Assembly: GCF_003201105.1 (NCBI RefSeq)
Contig: NZ_QICJ01000005.1
Span: 186,001-250,000, forward strand
Direction: 5' to 3'
Source of the DNA: Dyella sp. AtDHG13
GTDB taxonomy: Bacteria; Pseudomonadota; Gammaproteobacteria; Xanthomonadales; Rhodanobacteraceae
Length of the DNA: 64,000 nt
The notes beneath the pieces were generated by a model. It was given only the letters and a program-made list of their open reading frames with translations. It was not told where the DNA came from and searched no databases. Below, piece by piece: positions 1-9,164 of the stretch. The position numbers and the translations under genes are program-made. Within the stretch, counting starts at the first letter, position 1; every line of letters starts with the position of its first letter.

Positions 1-801
1 CACGTTCTGCTGCGGGTTGCGCGTCTCCTGCGCGGCCGTCGCCACCGCGTCGAAACCGATGTACGCGTAGAACACGCTGGTCGCGGCGCGGAACACGCCC
101 GACCAGCCGTAGTGATCGCCGCCCTGGCTCGCTGGCACGTACGGGTGCCACAGCGAGGTGTCGATGTACTGCAGGCCGAACACCACGAACAGGATCACCA
201 CCAGCACCTTGAGCACCACCACCACGCTGGCGAACAGCGTCGACTGCCGGGTGCCCGCGTAGAGCAGCGTGGTGATCGCCGCCACCACCAGCAACGCCGG
301 CAGGTTGATCCACGCACCGGTCACCACGAAGTGCCCGTCCTTGAACGCCAGCGGCGCATTGGCCAGCACCGCCGGCACGTCGATGCCCACGCTGTGCAAC
401 AGGCCCACGCCGTAGCCGGACCAGCCCACCGCCACGGACGACACCGCCAGCAGGTACTCGGCCACCACGTTCCAGCCGATGAACCAGGCCAGCAGTTCGC
501 CGAACGTGGCGTAGGCATACACGTAGGCGCTGCCGGACACCGGCAGCATGGCGGCGAACTCGGCATAACTCAGCGCCGCCAGGGCGGCGGCAAGGCCGGC
601 GAGCACGAAGGAGATGGTCAGCGCCGGGCCTGCATGCTCGGCGGCCGCCTGTCCGGTGATGACGAAAATGCCCGCGCCGATCACCGCTCCCACGCCCAGG
701 ACGATCAGGTCCTTGAGGCCCAGCGTGCGCCGCAGATTGTCGTTGGCCGTGAGCGACGCCTCGATGGGTTTGATGGTGAACAGCGAACGGATCAGTGACA
801 T
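1..801 (-). CDS. APC-superfamily amino acid permease, N-terminal part (cut by window edge)
   Basis: This reading frame is open to the left edge and gives 267 residues of an inner-membrane amino acid permease. The protein starts MSLIRSLFTIKPIEASL, and the first membrane span carries VIGAGIFVITG, the glycine-rich substrate-binding turn of APC transporters such as the cationic amino acid transporter/YfnA group. Six or more hydrophobic segments follow, then YIGFDAVATAAQE, the conserved loop of this family. An ATG 6 nt upstream (807) is in frame, but the GGGA at about 10 nt from 801 fits 801 better. The C-terminal half lies outside the window. Substrate cannot be told. It is divergent from dnaE, a place often held by lpxB/rnhB in related genomes. 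Confidence 0.88.
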   Translation of the reverse strand, partial: MSLIRSLFTIKPIEASLTANDNLRRTLGLKDLIVLGVGAVIGAGIFVITGQAAAEHAGPALTISFVLAGLAAALAALSYAEFAAMLPVSGSAYVYAYATFGELLAWFIGWNVVAEYLLAVSSVAVGWSGYGVGLLHSVGIDVPAVLANAPLAFKDGHFVVTGAWINLPALLVVAAITTLLYAGTRQSTLFASVVVVLKVLVVILFVVFGLQYIDTSLWHPYVPASQGGDHYGWSGVFRAATSVFYAYIGFDAVATAAQETRNPQQNV

Positions 802-1084
802 CGGCATTTTCCCGGCAGCGTCGGGACTGCCGTCCAGGATGAAAGCACCGGACCATGCCAGTCCCGGCGCCGCCCTGCAACTGAACTGTCTGCATCGACG
901 GCGGTGAAGACATGCCGAAGGCCGGCATGGCAGATAGGCGCGGCCGGCTTGCCAGCCGCTGCGCGAGCGACGGCCAAGCGGCATCCCCCTGATCCAGCGC
1001 GGAAAAACCGCCCGGCAGGCAATGTCAATTCTTGCCCGCTCCGGGCCACGCCGTTAGGCTGTGGATCCATCCTGCGCGTGCGCC
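802..1084. other. Divergent intergenic region between permease and dnaE, with a perfect 7-bp dyad
   Basis: No coding sequence is supported here. At 911-929 there is a perfect inverted repeat, CATGCCG then AAGGC then CGGCATG, suited to an operator or a small hairpin. It lies between the divergent starts of the permease (801) and dnaE (1085). No convincing -10/-35 pair was recognised. The role is unknown. Confidence 0.4.
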
Positions 1085-4000
1085 ATGTCCGTCCGCTTCG
1101 CTCACCTTCACCTTCACAGCGAATACTCGCTGGTCGACTCGACCATCCGTATCAAGGGGCTGGTCGACGCCTGCGTGCGCCAGGGCATTCCGGCGGTCGC
1201 GCTGACCGACGAAAGCAACATGTTCGCGCTGGTGAAGTTCTACAAGGCCTGCAGCGCGGCCGGCATCAAGCCGATCGGCGGAGCGGACCTGTGGGTCAGT
1301 TCGCCGGACGATCCGCGTCCCTGGCGCCTCACCGTGCTGGTGCAGAACCACGCCGGCTATCTCAATCTGTCGCGGCTGGTGTCGCGTGCATGGCGCGACG
1401 GCCAGCACAGCGGCCGGGCCATGGTCGACGCCGCATGGCTCACGCCGGAAGCCACGCACGGCCTGATCGCCATGCTCGGCCGCGAGAGCGAAGTCGCGCG
1501 CATCGCCGTGAATCAGGGCGTGGATGCGGCCGTGGCGCGCATCCGCCCGTTCGCCACGCAGATGGCCGACCGGCTCTACCTCGAACTCACCCGCACCGGC
1601 CGCGAAGGCGAGGAAAACTGGAACACGGCCGCGCTGGCCCTCGCCGCGCAACTCGACCTGCCGGTGATCGCCAGCAACGACGTGCGCTTCCTCAAGCAGG
1701 AAGGCTTCGAATCGCACGAAGCGCGCGTCTGCATCAATCAGGGCCGCGTGCTGGCCGACCCCAAGCGCCCGCGCGACTACAGCGACCAGCAATACCTGAA
1801 GTCGCCCGAGGAAATGGAGGCGCTGTTCGCCGACCTTCCCGAGGCGCTGGAAAACACCATCGAGCTGGCCAAGCGCTGCACGCTGGAACTGAGCTTCGGC
1901 ACGTATTACCTGCCGGATTTCCCGGTGCCGGAGGGCCACGACCTGGCCAGCTACATCCGCGAGATTTCCCGCGAAGGCCTGAAGGAACGCCTGGAATTCG
2001 CCGGCGTCGCGCCCGGCCGCACGCGCGAGGAGTATGAAGCGAGGCTGGAACGCGAGCTGGACGTCATCATCAAGATGGGCTTCCCCGGCTACTTCCTGAT
2101 CGTGGCGGACTTCATCAACTGGGGTAAGCAGAACGGCATTCCCGTGGGCCCGGGCCGCGGCTCGGGCGCGGGTTCGCTGGTGGCGTGGGTGTTGAAGATC
2201 ACCGATCTGGACCCGATCCAGTTCGACCTGCTGTTCGAGCGATTCCTCAATCCCGAACGCGTGTCGATGCCCGACTTCGACATCGACTTCTGCATGGATC
2301 GCCGCGACGAGGTGATCGACTACGTCGCGCGCAAATACGGCCGCGACCACGTCAGCCAGATCATTACCTACGGCTCGATGGCGGCGAAGGCCGTGCTGCG
2401 CGACTCCGGCCGCGTGCTCGGCATGGGCTACAACGCGGTGGACCGCATCGCCAAGCTCATTCCCGCGCGCCCGCTCGACCTCACGCTGCAATGCGCGCTG
2501 GGCCGCTCGGAAAAGGCCAAGAAAGAACCCGACCGCATCGTCAAGGATTTCTGCGACCTCTACGAGCAGGACGAGGAAGCGCGCACGCTGATCGACCTGG
2601 CGCTGAGCCTGGAAAGCATCACGCGCGGCGTCGGCAAGCACGCCGGCGGCGTGGTGATCGGGCCCAAGCCGCTGACCGAGTTCGCGCCGCTCTACTGCGA
2701 ACCGGGCGGCGCCGGCGTCGTCACGCAATACGACAAGGACGACGTGGAAGCCGTCGGCCTGGTGAAGTTCGACTTCCTCGGCCTGCGCACGCTCACCATC
2801 ATCGACTGGGCGGTGAAGGCCATCAACGCGCGCCGCGCGGCCAATGGCGAGGAAGCGCTCAACATCGCGGCCATCCCCACCGATGACCCGGCGGCGTACG
2901 ACCTGCTGAAGAAGGCGCAGACCGTCGCGGTGTTCCAGCTCGAATCCTCCGGCATGCAGCGCATGCTCAAGGACGCCAAGCCCGACCGCTTCGAGGACAT
3001 CATCGCGCTGGTGGCGCTGTACCGACCGGGCCCGATGGACCTGATCCCCAGCTTCGTGGCGCGCAAGCACGGCCGCGAGGAAGTGATCTACCCGGACCCG
3101 CGCGTCGAGCCGATCCTGAAAGAGACCTACGGCATCATGGTCTATCAGGAGCAGGTGATGCAGATGGCGCAGATCGTGGGCGGCTATTCGCTCGGCGGCG
3201 CCGACCTGCTGCGCCGCGCGATGGGCAAGAAGAAAGTCGAGGAAATGGCGAAGGAGCGCGCCAAGTTCCGCGAAGGCGCCGCCAAGGACGGACTCAGCGG
3301 CGAAAAGGCCGACGAGATCTTCGACCTGATGGAGAAGTTCGCCGGCTACGGCTTCAACAAGTCGCACGCCGCCGCGTACGCGCTCGTCTCGTATCACACC
3401 GCCTGGCTGAAGGCGCACTACCCCGCCGAGTTCATGGCCGCGACGATCTCGTCGGACATGGACAACACCGACAAGGCGGTGACCTTCATCGACGAGTCCA
3501 AGGCCATCGGCCTGAAGGTGCTGCCGCCGGACGTCAACGCGTCGGAGTTCATGTTCGTCGCGGTCGAACCGCGCGTGATCCGCTATGGCCTGGGCGCCAT
3601 CAAGGGCGTGGGCCAGGGCGCGTGCGAAGCCATCGCCGAGGAACGCAAGCGCGGCGGTGCCTACAAGGACCTGGCCGATTTCTGCCGTCGCGTGGATTCG
3701 ACCAAGCTCAATCGCCGCGTGCTCGAAGCGCTGATTCTTTCCGGTTCGCTCGACGCGCTGGCGCCGAACCGCGCCAGCCTGATGGCGCAGCTGCCCAACG
3801 CGATGAAGGCGGCGGACCAGCACCTCAAGAACAAGCAGAGCGGACAGAACGACATGTTCGGCGCGGCGATGGGCGCCGCCGCCCCGACGGTCGACGTCGA
3901 CCTGCCCGTCGTGCCCGACTGGCCGCTCGAGCAGAAGCTGCAGGGCGAGCGCGACACGCTCGGCCATTATCTTTCCGGCCACCCCACCGACCCGTGGAAG

Positions 4001-4624
4001 GACGAACTGGCTCAGCTCTCGACCTGCCCGCTGGGCGAGATCGCCGAACGCTACCAGCCACCGAAGCCGCGCAAGAGCGACGGCGACGACAACCGCTTCC
4101 GCCGCGGCCCGGATACGCCGTGGACCGTGGCCGGCATGGTCACCGCCGTGCGCAAGCGCGGCGACAGCGACGCCTTCGTGCGGCTGGAGGACGGCACCGG
4201 CTCCATCGAGGTCAGCTTCTTCGGCGACCTCTACCTGCAGATCGCCCCCATGCTCACGCGCGACCAGATCCTGGTGGTCGAAGGCGGCCTGCGCATCGAC
4301 GATTTCTCCGGCGGCGGCTTCGCCCTGCGCGCCCGCAGCGCCTATACGCTGGGCGACGGCTGCCGACGCTTCGCGCGCCTGCTGCGTTTGAAACTGAATG
4401 GCGTGACCCCAGGCTTCGTCGACGACCTGCGCCGCACGCTCGCCGGCTATCGGGGCGGACGCGCCAGCGTGATCCTCCACGGCTACCACAACGCCATCGC
4501 CCAGGCCGACCTGGAACTGGGCGAGGACTGGCGTGTGGACGCCATTCCGGAACTGCTGCGCGCCATCCGGGCCGTTCCCGGAGTGGAGGCGGCCAAGCTG
4601 CGGATTGTGAAGAGCCAGGATTGA
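1085..4624 (+). CDS. dnaE: DNA polymerase III subunit alpha
   Basis: Replicative polymerase catalytic subunit, 1179 aa, close to the 1160 aa of E. coli DnaE. The N-terminal PHP domain opens with HLHLHSE. The palm acidic residues are in PDFDIDF (about residue 400) and VKFDFLGLRTL (about 560). The HhH/OB region follows, and the internal sliding-clamp-binding motif QNDMF sits at residue 921, almost the same place as in E. coli (920). A GTG 24 nt upstream is in frame, but the ATG at 1085 gives the standard family start MSVRFAHLHLHSEYSLV, so 1085 was chosen. It is followed by a palindromic repeat and then accA, the same order as in other Xanthomonadales. Confidence 0.98.
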   Translation: MSVRFAHLHLHSEYSLVDSTIRIKGLVDACVRQGIPAVALTDESNMFALVKFYKACSAAGIKPIGGADLWVSSPDDPRPWRLTVLVQNHAGYLNLSRLVSRAWRDGQHSGRAMVDAAWLTPEATHGLIAMLGRESEVARIAVNQGVDAAVARIRPFATQMADRLYLELTRTGREGEENWNTAALALAAQLDLPVIASNDVRFLKQEGFESHEARVCINQGRVLADPKRPRDYSDQQYLKSPEEMEALFADLPEALENTIELAKRCTLELSFGTYYLPDFPVPEGHDLASYIREISREGLKERLEFAGVAPGRTREEYEARLERELDVIIKMGFPGYFLIVADFINWGKQNGIPVGPGRGSGAGSLVAWVLKITDLDPIQFDLLFERFLNPERVSMPDFDIDFCMDRRDEVIDYVARKYGRDHVSQIITYGSMAAKAVLRDSGRVLGMGYNAVDRIAKLIPARPLDLTLQCALGRSEKAKKEPDRIVKDFCDLYEQDEEARTLIDLALSLESITRGVGKHAGGVVIGPKPLTEFAPLYCEPGGAGVVTQYDKDDVEAVGLVKFDFLGLRTLTIIDWAVKAINARRAANGEEALNIAAIPTDDPAAYDLLKKAQTVAVFQLESSGMQRMLKDAKPDRFEDIIALVALYRPGPMDLIPSFVARKHGREEVIYPDPRVEPILKETYGIMVYQEQVMQMAQIVGGYSLGGADLLRRAMGKKKVEEMAKERAKFREGAAKDGLSGEKADEIFDLMEKFAGYGFNKSHAAAYALVSYHTAWLKAHYPAEFMAATISSDMDNTDKAVTFIDESKAIGLKVLPPDVNASEFMFVAVEPRVIRYGLGAIKGVGQGACEAIAEERKRGGAYKDLADFCRRVDSTKLNRRVLEALILSGSLDALAPNRASLMAQLPNAMKAADQHLKNKQSGQNDMFGAAMGAAAPTVDVDLPVVPDWPLEQKLQGERDTLGHYLSGHPTDPWKDELAQLSTCPLGEIAERYQPPKPRKSDGDDNRFRRGPDTPWTVAGMVTAVRKRGDSDAFVRLEDGTGSIEVSFFGDLYLQIAPMLTRDQILVVEGGLRIDDFSGGGFALRARSAYTLGDGCRRFARLLRLKLNGVTPGFVDDLRRTLAGYRGGRASVILHGYHNAIAQADLELGEDWRVDAIPELLRAIRAVPGVEAAKLRIVKSQD

Positions 4625-4683
4625 GTAAAGAGAAACGAGAAGTGAGAGAGGCGCCCTGCTCTCACTTCTCGTTCCTCTTCACT
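4624..4683. repeat. Heptad palindrome copy A (dnaE/accA)
   Basis: Two 25-nt arms (4624-4648 and 4659-4683) pair with only a few mismatches around a 10-nt loop holding GGCGCC. The purine strand reads in 7-nt steps, for example AGTGAAG then AGGAACG. It begins at the last base of the dnaE stop codon. It could act as a terminator or mRNA 3' end, although it lacks a good U-tract. It belongs with the copies at 5731, 37638, 55024, 59280 and 63261. Confidence 0.7.
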
Positions 4684-4730
4684 ATTTCCTAACCCCATAC
4701 GCCCCCGTTCCCGCGTTTTTTCCAGACCGG

Positions 4731-4736
4731 TATACT
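4731..4736 (+). promoter_or_regulatory. Possible accA -10 element
   Basis: TATACT lies 31 bp before the accA start. The hexamer about 17-18 bp upstream (TTCCCG region) is a weak -35. This would allow accA to be transcribed separately from dnaE. It is judged by eye only. Confidence 0.4.
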
Positions 4737-4766
4737 GGCGCGCTTCCGTGTCATGAACTGCACCGA

Positions 4767-5723
4767 ATGAATCCCAACTTCCTCGATTTCGAACAACCCA
4801 TCGCCGAGCTGGACGCGAAGATTGAAGAGCTTCGCCATGCCAGCCACGGGCAGGCGTTCAACATCGACGAAGAAGTCGGCCGCCTGCGCGAGAAGCTGAA
4901 GCTCAAGACCAACGAGATCTTCCGCAACCTCACGCCGTGGCAGGTGACGCAGCTGTCGCGCCATCCGGGCCGTCCGTACACGCTCGACTACATCAGCGTG
5001 ATGTGCGACGAATTCCATGAGCTGGCCGGCGACCGCGCCTATGCGGACGATGCCGCCATCGTCGGTGGCCTGGGCCGCATCAACGGCCGCTCGGTGATGA
5101 TTATCGGCCACCAGAAGGCGCGCGACACCAAGGGCAAGGTGCGCCGCAATTTCGGCATGCCGCGCCCGGAGGGCTACCGCAAGGCGCTGCGCCTGATGAA
5201 GATGGCCGAGCGTTTCGGCCTGCCGCTGATCACCCTGATCGACACGCCAGGCGCCTACCCGGGCGTGGGCGCGGAAGAGCGTGGCCAGTCCGAGGCCATC
5301 GCCCGCAACCTGCTGGAAATGGCGGACCTCAAGACGCCCATCGTCTGCACCGTGATCGGTGAAGGCGGTTCGGGCGGCGCGCTCGCCATTGGCGTGGGCG
5401 ACCGCACCATCATGCTGCAGTACTCCACGTATTCGGTGATCTCGCCCGAAGGCTGCGCGTCCATCCTGTGGAAGAGCGCGGAGAAGGCCAAGGACGCCGC
5501 CGAGGCGCTGGGCCTGACCGCCCCGCGCCTGCTGGAGCTGGGCCTGATCGACAAGGTCGTGCGCGAACCGCTGGGCGGCGCCCACCGCAACCCGCACTCC
5601 ATGGCCGTGCGCCTGAAGGCGGTGCTGCTCAACCAGCTGGACGAGCTGGAAGCGCTGCCGATGCAGGACCTGCTCGACCTGCGCTACAAGCGCCTGCGCA
5701 GCTACGGCGCATACACGGAATAA
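4767..5723 (+). CDS. accA: Acetyl-CoA carboxylase carboxyltransferase subunit alpha
   Basis: Carboxyltransferase alpha subunit (318 aa; family usually 315-325) of the heteromeric acetyl-CoA carboxylase, which makes malonyl-CoA for fatty acid synthesis with AccB, AccC and AccD. The start [23 protein letters not shown] is typical and includes the N-terminal helical segment. The crotonase-fold core contains [15 protein letters not shown] and [15 protein letters not shown] (about residue 198), which form the oxyanion/biotin-binding region. It has no partner acc gene nearby. It is flanked on both sides by palindromic spacers (4624-4683 and 5731-5790). Confidence 0.98.
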   Translation: MNPNFLDFEQPIAELDAKIEELRHASHGQAFNIDEEVGRLREKLKLKTNEIFRNLTPWQVTQLSRHPGRPYTLDYISVMCDEFHELAGDRAYADDAAIVGGLGRINGRSVMIIGHQKARDTKGKVRRNFGMPRPEGYRKALRLMKMAERFGLPLITLIDTPGAYPGVGAEERGQSEAIARNLLEMADLKTPIVCTVIGEGGSGGALAIGVGDRTIMLQYSTYSVISPEGCASILWKSAEKAKDAAEALGLTAPRLLELGLIDKVVREPLGGAHRNPHSMAVRLKAVLLNQLDELEALPMQDLLDLRYKRLRSYGAYTE

Positions 5724-5730
5724 CGAAGCC

Positions 5731-5790
5731 CAGAGAAACGGGAACCATGTTCTCGTTTCCCGCTCATCTTCACTCACCTCTCGTCCCTAC
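5731..5790. repeat. Heptad palindrome copy B (accA/NYN gene), degenerate
   Basis: The spacer after accA holds GAGAAACGGGAAC opposite GTTCTCGTTTCCC around a 3-5 nt loop (one mismatch). The right side continues as a pyrimidine-rich run whose complement keeps the 7-nt purine period (AGTGAAG). It resembles copy A but is shorter on the left. A terminator-like role for accA is possible. Confidence 0.5.
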
Positions 5791-5829
5791 TGGCCTACCA
5801 TCCGGGCACCAACGCCCGGAACCGCGTCC

Positions 5830-6585
5830 ATGGCCAACGAACACGCCACCAAGCTCGCCGTACTCATCGACGCGGACAACGCGCAACCGGCCATCGCCGA
5901 GGCGCTGCTCGCCGAAGTGGCCAAGTACGGCACCGCGCACGTCAAGCGCGCCTATGGCGATTGGACGTCCAATCACCTCAAGGGCTGGAAGGAGCAATTG
6001 CTCACGCAGTCGATCCAGCCCATGCAACAGTTCGGCTACACCAGCGGCAAGAACGCCACCGATTCGGCCATGATCATCGACGCGATGGATCTGCTGTATT
6101 CCGGCCGCTTCGATGGCTTCTGCATCGTGTCCAGCGACAGCGACTTCACGCGACTGGCCGCGCGCATCCGCGAATCGGGCCTGATCGTCTACGGCTTCGG
6201 CGAGCGCAAGACGCCCGACCCGTTCGTGGCGGCTTGCGACAAGTTCATCTACACCGACATCCTGGTCGCCAAGCCCGACGAGGAACAGCCACTCAAGCCG
6301 CGCACCGCCGCGCAGCTCAAGCAGGATTCCAGCCTGGTGAACCTGCTGCGCAACGCCGTGGACGCGGCGTCCGACGACGATGGCTGGGCCACCTTGAGCG
6401 GCGTGGGTTCCATCGTCACCAAGCAGCGCCCCAACTTCGACGCGCGCAGCTACGGCTACAACAAGCTCAGCGAATTGATCACCGCCACCACGCTGTTCGA
6501 GATGGATCGCCGCAGCCCCGGCGAAGGGCGTCCGAAGGTGATCTACGTGCGCAACAAGAGCAAGAAAACCGCCGCCCGTGACTGA
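5830..6585 (+). CDS. NYN-domain (LabA-like PIN) protein with C-terminal OST-HTH/LOTUS-like domain
   Basis: A 251-aa soluble protein. Residues about 8-150 form a NYN/LabA-type PIN nuclease fold: AVLIDADNAQP holds the first acidic residue, ATDSAMIIDAMDLLY the second, and CIVSSDSDFTRLA the third. Residues about 170-245 match the OST-HTH (LOTUS) RNA-binding winged helix seen in this architecture (SLVNLLRNAVDAA, GWATLSGVGSIV, YGYNKLSELI). The predicted role is RNA binding or RNA cleavage; the substrate is not known. Its stop overlaps the tilS start by 8 nt, so the two are probably translated in a coupled manner. Confidence 0.85.
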   Translation: MANEHATKLAVLIDADNAQPAIAEALLAEVAKYGTAHVKRAYGDWTSNHLKGWKEQLLTQSIQPMQQFGYTSGKNATDSAMIIDAMDLLYSGRFDGFCIVSSDSDFTRLAARIRESGLIVYGFGERKTPDPFVAACDKFIYTDILVAKPDEEQPLKPRTAAQLKQDSSLVNLLRNAVDAASDDDGWATLSGVGSIVTKQRPNFDARSYGYNKLSELITATTLFEMDRRSPGEGRPKVIYVRNKSKKTAARD

Positions 6586-7867
6586 GCTGACCGACGTACT
6601 GCGCGACGCGCTGCAGGCGCAGCCGGACGGCGCGCTCTGCGTCGCCTACAGCGGCGGCCCCGATTCCACGGCCTTGCTGCACGCGCTGGCGCAGTCGCCG
6701 CAGACGCACGCACGTGGCCTGCGCGCACTGCATGTCGATCACGGACTGCACGCCCAAAGCCATGCGTGGGCCGAGCACTGCCGGCAACTCGCGCGCGAAT
6801 GGGGTGTGCCGTGCCTGGTGCTGCGCGTCGAGGTGGATCATCAACGCGGCTACGGCCTGGAAGCGGCGGCGCGCGAGGCGCGCTATCACGCCTTCGCCGC
6901 GTCGCTGCAGAAGGGCGAGCGGCTGCTGCTGGCGCATCATCGCGACGACCAGGCGGAAACCGTCCTGCTGAAACTGCTGCGTGGCGCGGGCCCCGAAGGG
7001 CTCGGTGGCATGCGCGCGACGCGGCGGCTGGGCGAGGGCCAACTCTGGCGTCCGCTGCTCGACACGCCTCGCGATGCACTGCGCCGCTACGTGGAGCGAC
7101 ACGAACTGCCGTGCATCGACGACCCTTCCAACAACGATGCGCGCCTCTCGCGCAACTTTCTCCGACACGAGATCCTGCCGCGCTTGAGCCAGCACTGGCC
7201 GCAAGCGGTGGAGTCGATCGTGCATAGCGCGCGGCTGCATCGCTCCGCCAGCGATGCACTCGAACAGCAGTGGCGCACCGAACAGGCACGCTTGCTCGAC
7301 CCGGCCACAGGCAGCCTCGACGCCGTCGGCTGGCTCGCGCTCACGCCCGCCTTGCGCCATCCCCTGCTCGACGACTGGCTGCATGCGCGTGGGCTCACCG
7401 CACCCACCACGGCGCAGCGCGAACAGATCGAGCGGCAATGCACGGCGCACGACGGCCAACTGCCGTGCATCCGCTGGCCCGGCACCGAACTGCACGTGTG
7501 GAAGGGGCGGCTATGGGCGCTTCCGCCCCGGCCTGCCATCGACCCGCACTGGCAGGCGGACTGGCAGGGCGAGCCACTGGCCCTGCCCGACGGCGGAAGC
7601 CTGCTGCTGGACCCGCCTGCACGGCTGGACGCCCCACTCACCGTGCGCCTGCGCCAGGGCGGCGAACACCTGCGGCCGGCCGGACACGCGCACACCCGCG
7701 AGCTGCGCGACCTGTTCCAGCAAAGCGGCATGCCGCCGTGGCGCCGGCTTGCCTGTCCCCTGCTCTACGCGGGAGACGAACTGATCGGCGTGGGCGACCG
7801 CTGGCTCACCGAGCGAGGCGCGACGCTGCTGGGCGACGCCCGGCCCCGCTGGCAGCCCGCCTGGTGA
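6578..7867 (+). CDS. tilS: tRNA(Ile)-lysidine synthase
   Basis: ATP-dependent ligase that puts lysine on C34 of the CAU-anticodon tRNA-Ile, so that it reads AUA. 429 aa, the usual size for the long proteobacterial form. The PP-loop SGGPDS is at residues 25-30. LLAHHRDDQAETVLLKLLRGAG carries the conserved HHxDDQ segment, and the C-terminal substrate-binding domains follow (RELRDLFQQSGMPPWRR is the TilS C-domain signature). It starts at GTG, overlapping the NYN gene by 8 nt; no ATG would give a better N-terminus. The dnaE-accA-tilS neighbourhood is typical of Xanthomonadales. Confidence 0.96.
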   Translation: MTELTDVLRDALQAQPDGALCVAYSGGPDSTALLHALAQSPQTHARGLRALHVDHGLHAQSHAWAEHCRQLAREWGVPCLVLRVEVDHQRGYGLEAAAREARYHAFAASLQKGERLLLAHHRDDQAETVLLKLLRGAGPEGLGGMRATRRLGEGQLWRPLLDTPRDALRRYVERHELPCIDDPSNNDARLSRNFLRHEILPRLSQHWPQAVESIVHSARLHRSASDALEQQWRTEQARLLDPATGSLDAVGWLALTPALRHPLLDDWLHARGLTAPTTAQREQIERQCTAHDGQLPCIRWPGTELHVWKGRLWALPPRPAIDPHWQADWQGEPLALPDGGSLLLDPPARLDAPLTVRLRQGGEHLRPAGHAHTRELRDLFQQSGMPPWRRLACPLLYAGDELIGVGDRWLTERGATLLGDARPRWQPAW

Positions 7868-7935
7868 ACATCTTGCGGCGACGCCGCCCCACCGCGGATT
7901 GATTCCCTACGCCCCCTGCGCTAGTTTTGCGGGCC

Positions 7936-8187
7936 ATGGCCAAGTCTGCATCCGCCCCTGTTGCCCCCGCCGCCGATTTCGAACATTCGCTGGACGAACT
8001 CGAGCAGTTGGTCGCGCGCATGGAGGGCGGCGAGCTGAGCCTGGACGAATCCCTGTCCTCTTTCGAACGCGGCATTGGCCTATATCGCCATTGCCAGCAG
8101 GCATTGGAAAATGCCGAGCTGCGCGTACGAATGCTGCTCGACCCCGATGCCCCAGACACTGCCGAACCCTTCCAGCCCGAGCTCTGA
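7936..8187 (+). CDS. xseB: Exodeoxyribonuclease VII small subunit
   Basis: 83 aa, typical of XseB. It is the small subunit that caps the XseA helical arm in exonuclease VII, which degrades single-stranded DNA from both ends. The family motif [32 protein letters not shown] is visible, followed by a helix with the [15 protein letters not shown] signature. A TTG 9 nt upstream is in frame, but ATG at 7936 gives the expected start. Its 3' end overlaps ispA by 41 nt. xseB-ispA is a common gammaproteobacterial pair; xseA is not in this window. Confidence 0.95.
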   Translation: MAKSASAPVAPAADFEHSLDELEQLVARMEGGELSLDESLSSFERGIGLYRHCQQALENAELRVRMLLDPDAPDTAEPFQPEL

Positions 8188-9070
8188 GCTCGGCGCCCCC
8201 TTCAAAGCGCTGATTGCCCGCGCCGAAGAGGCGCTTGTCCGCTCGCTCCCCCCCGCCGACACCACGCCCGTGGAACTCCACCAGGCGATGCGCTACGCCG
8301 TGCTCGGCGGCGGCAAACGCCTGCGGCCGCTGCTGGTCTACGCCGCCGGCCATGCCTTGGGTGAAACCGGATCGAGCCTGGACGCCCCGGCCGTGGCGGT
8401 GGAACTGATCCACGCCTATTCGCTGGTGCATGACGACCTACCCGCCATGGACGACGACGCCCTGCGCCGCGGCCGGCCCACCTGCCACATCGTGTTTGGC
8501 GAAGCCATGGCGATCCTCGCCGGCGATGCGCTGCAGGCGCTGGCGTTCGAGCTGCTGGCCCACGACGTGGACGCCGGCGTGTCGCCGGTGCGCTGCGTGG
8601 AAATGCTGCGCGTGCTGGGCCGCGCCTGCGGCGCCGACGGCATGGCGGGCGGACAGGCGCTGGATCTGGCCGCCGTGGGCCGCAAGCTCACGCTGGCCGA
8701 GCTGGAGTTCATGCATGCCTGCAAGACGGGCGCGCTGATCCGCGCCGCCGTGCAGCTCGGTGGACTGGCCGCCGGCGCCTCCGCCGACGAGCTTGCCGCG
8801 CTGGATCGCTACGGCCACGCGGTGGGCCTGGCCTTCCAGGTGCGCGACGACATCCTGGATGTCGAAGGCGAATCGGCCGTGCTCGGCAAGACGGCCGGCA
8901 AGGATGCGGCAGCGGACAAGCCCACGTTCCCGTCCATCATCGGCATGGACGCTTCCCGCAAGCACCTCGCCCACCTCACGCAGGAGGCGCTCGACGCCGT
9001 TGCCCCCTTCGGCGAACGCGGCGCCCTGCTGGTGGAACTGGCGCTTTATGCGGCGGCGCGCCTGAAGTAA
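8147..9070 (+). CDS. ispA: Polyprenyl synthetase, farnesyl diphosphate synthase type
   Basis: Condenses DMAPP/GPP with IPP to farnesyl diphosphate, feeding quinone and undecaprenyl synthesis. 307 aa. [12 protein letters not shown] lies near the N-terminus. The first Asp-rich motif is in [17 protein letters not shown] (about residues 97-103), and the second is in [12 protein letters not shown] (about 235). Start choice is uncertain: ATG 8147 gives a near-normal N-terminus with a 41-nt overlap into xseB, while ATG 8111 is closer to a purine-rich GGAAA. Downstream there is no alternative start before the conserved core. dxs, which often follows in related bacteria, is absent here. Confidence 0.94.
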   Translation: MPQTLPNPSSPSSELGAPFKALIARAEEALVRSLPPADTTPVELHQAMRYAVLGGGKRLRPLLVYAAGHALGETGSSLDAPAVAVELIHAYSLVHDDLPAMDDDALRRGRPTCHIVFGEAMAILAGDALQALAFELLAHDVDAGVSPVRCVEMLRVLGRACGADGMAGGQALDLAAVGRKLTLAELEFMHACKTGALIRAAVQLGGLAAGASADELAALDRYGHAVGLAFQVRDDILDVEGESAVLGKTAGKDAAADKPTFPSIIGMDASRKHLAHLTQEALDAVAPFGERGALLVELALYAAARLK

Positions 9071-9164
9071 CGCGGCGCCCGCTTGCGGTTCGCTGACGAT
9101 GCGTCAACAGCCGTCGCCCTGGAACGTTCCCTGAAGGCCACGCCTTCTTACCGTTGCGACCGCC

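Noticed and set aside
1025-4489. Long open frame on the minus strand across dnaE (1154 aa)
   Set aside because: Composition is that of a high-GC antisense shadow (His/Arg/Val/Ala-rich); dnaE on the plus strand has all family motifs.
4624-4683. Copy A as an ordinary rho-independent terminator of dnaE
   Set aside because: Stem is long but there is no U-tract, and the same element occurs inside operons where transcription must continue.
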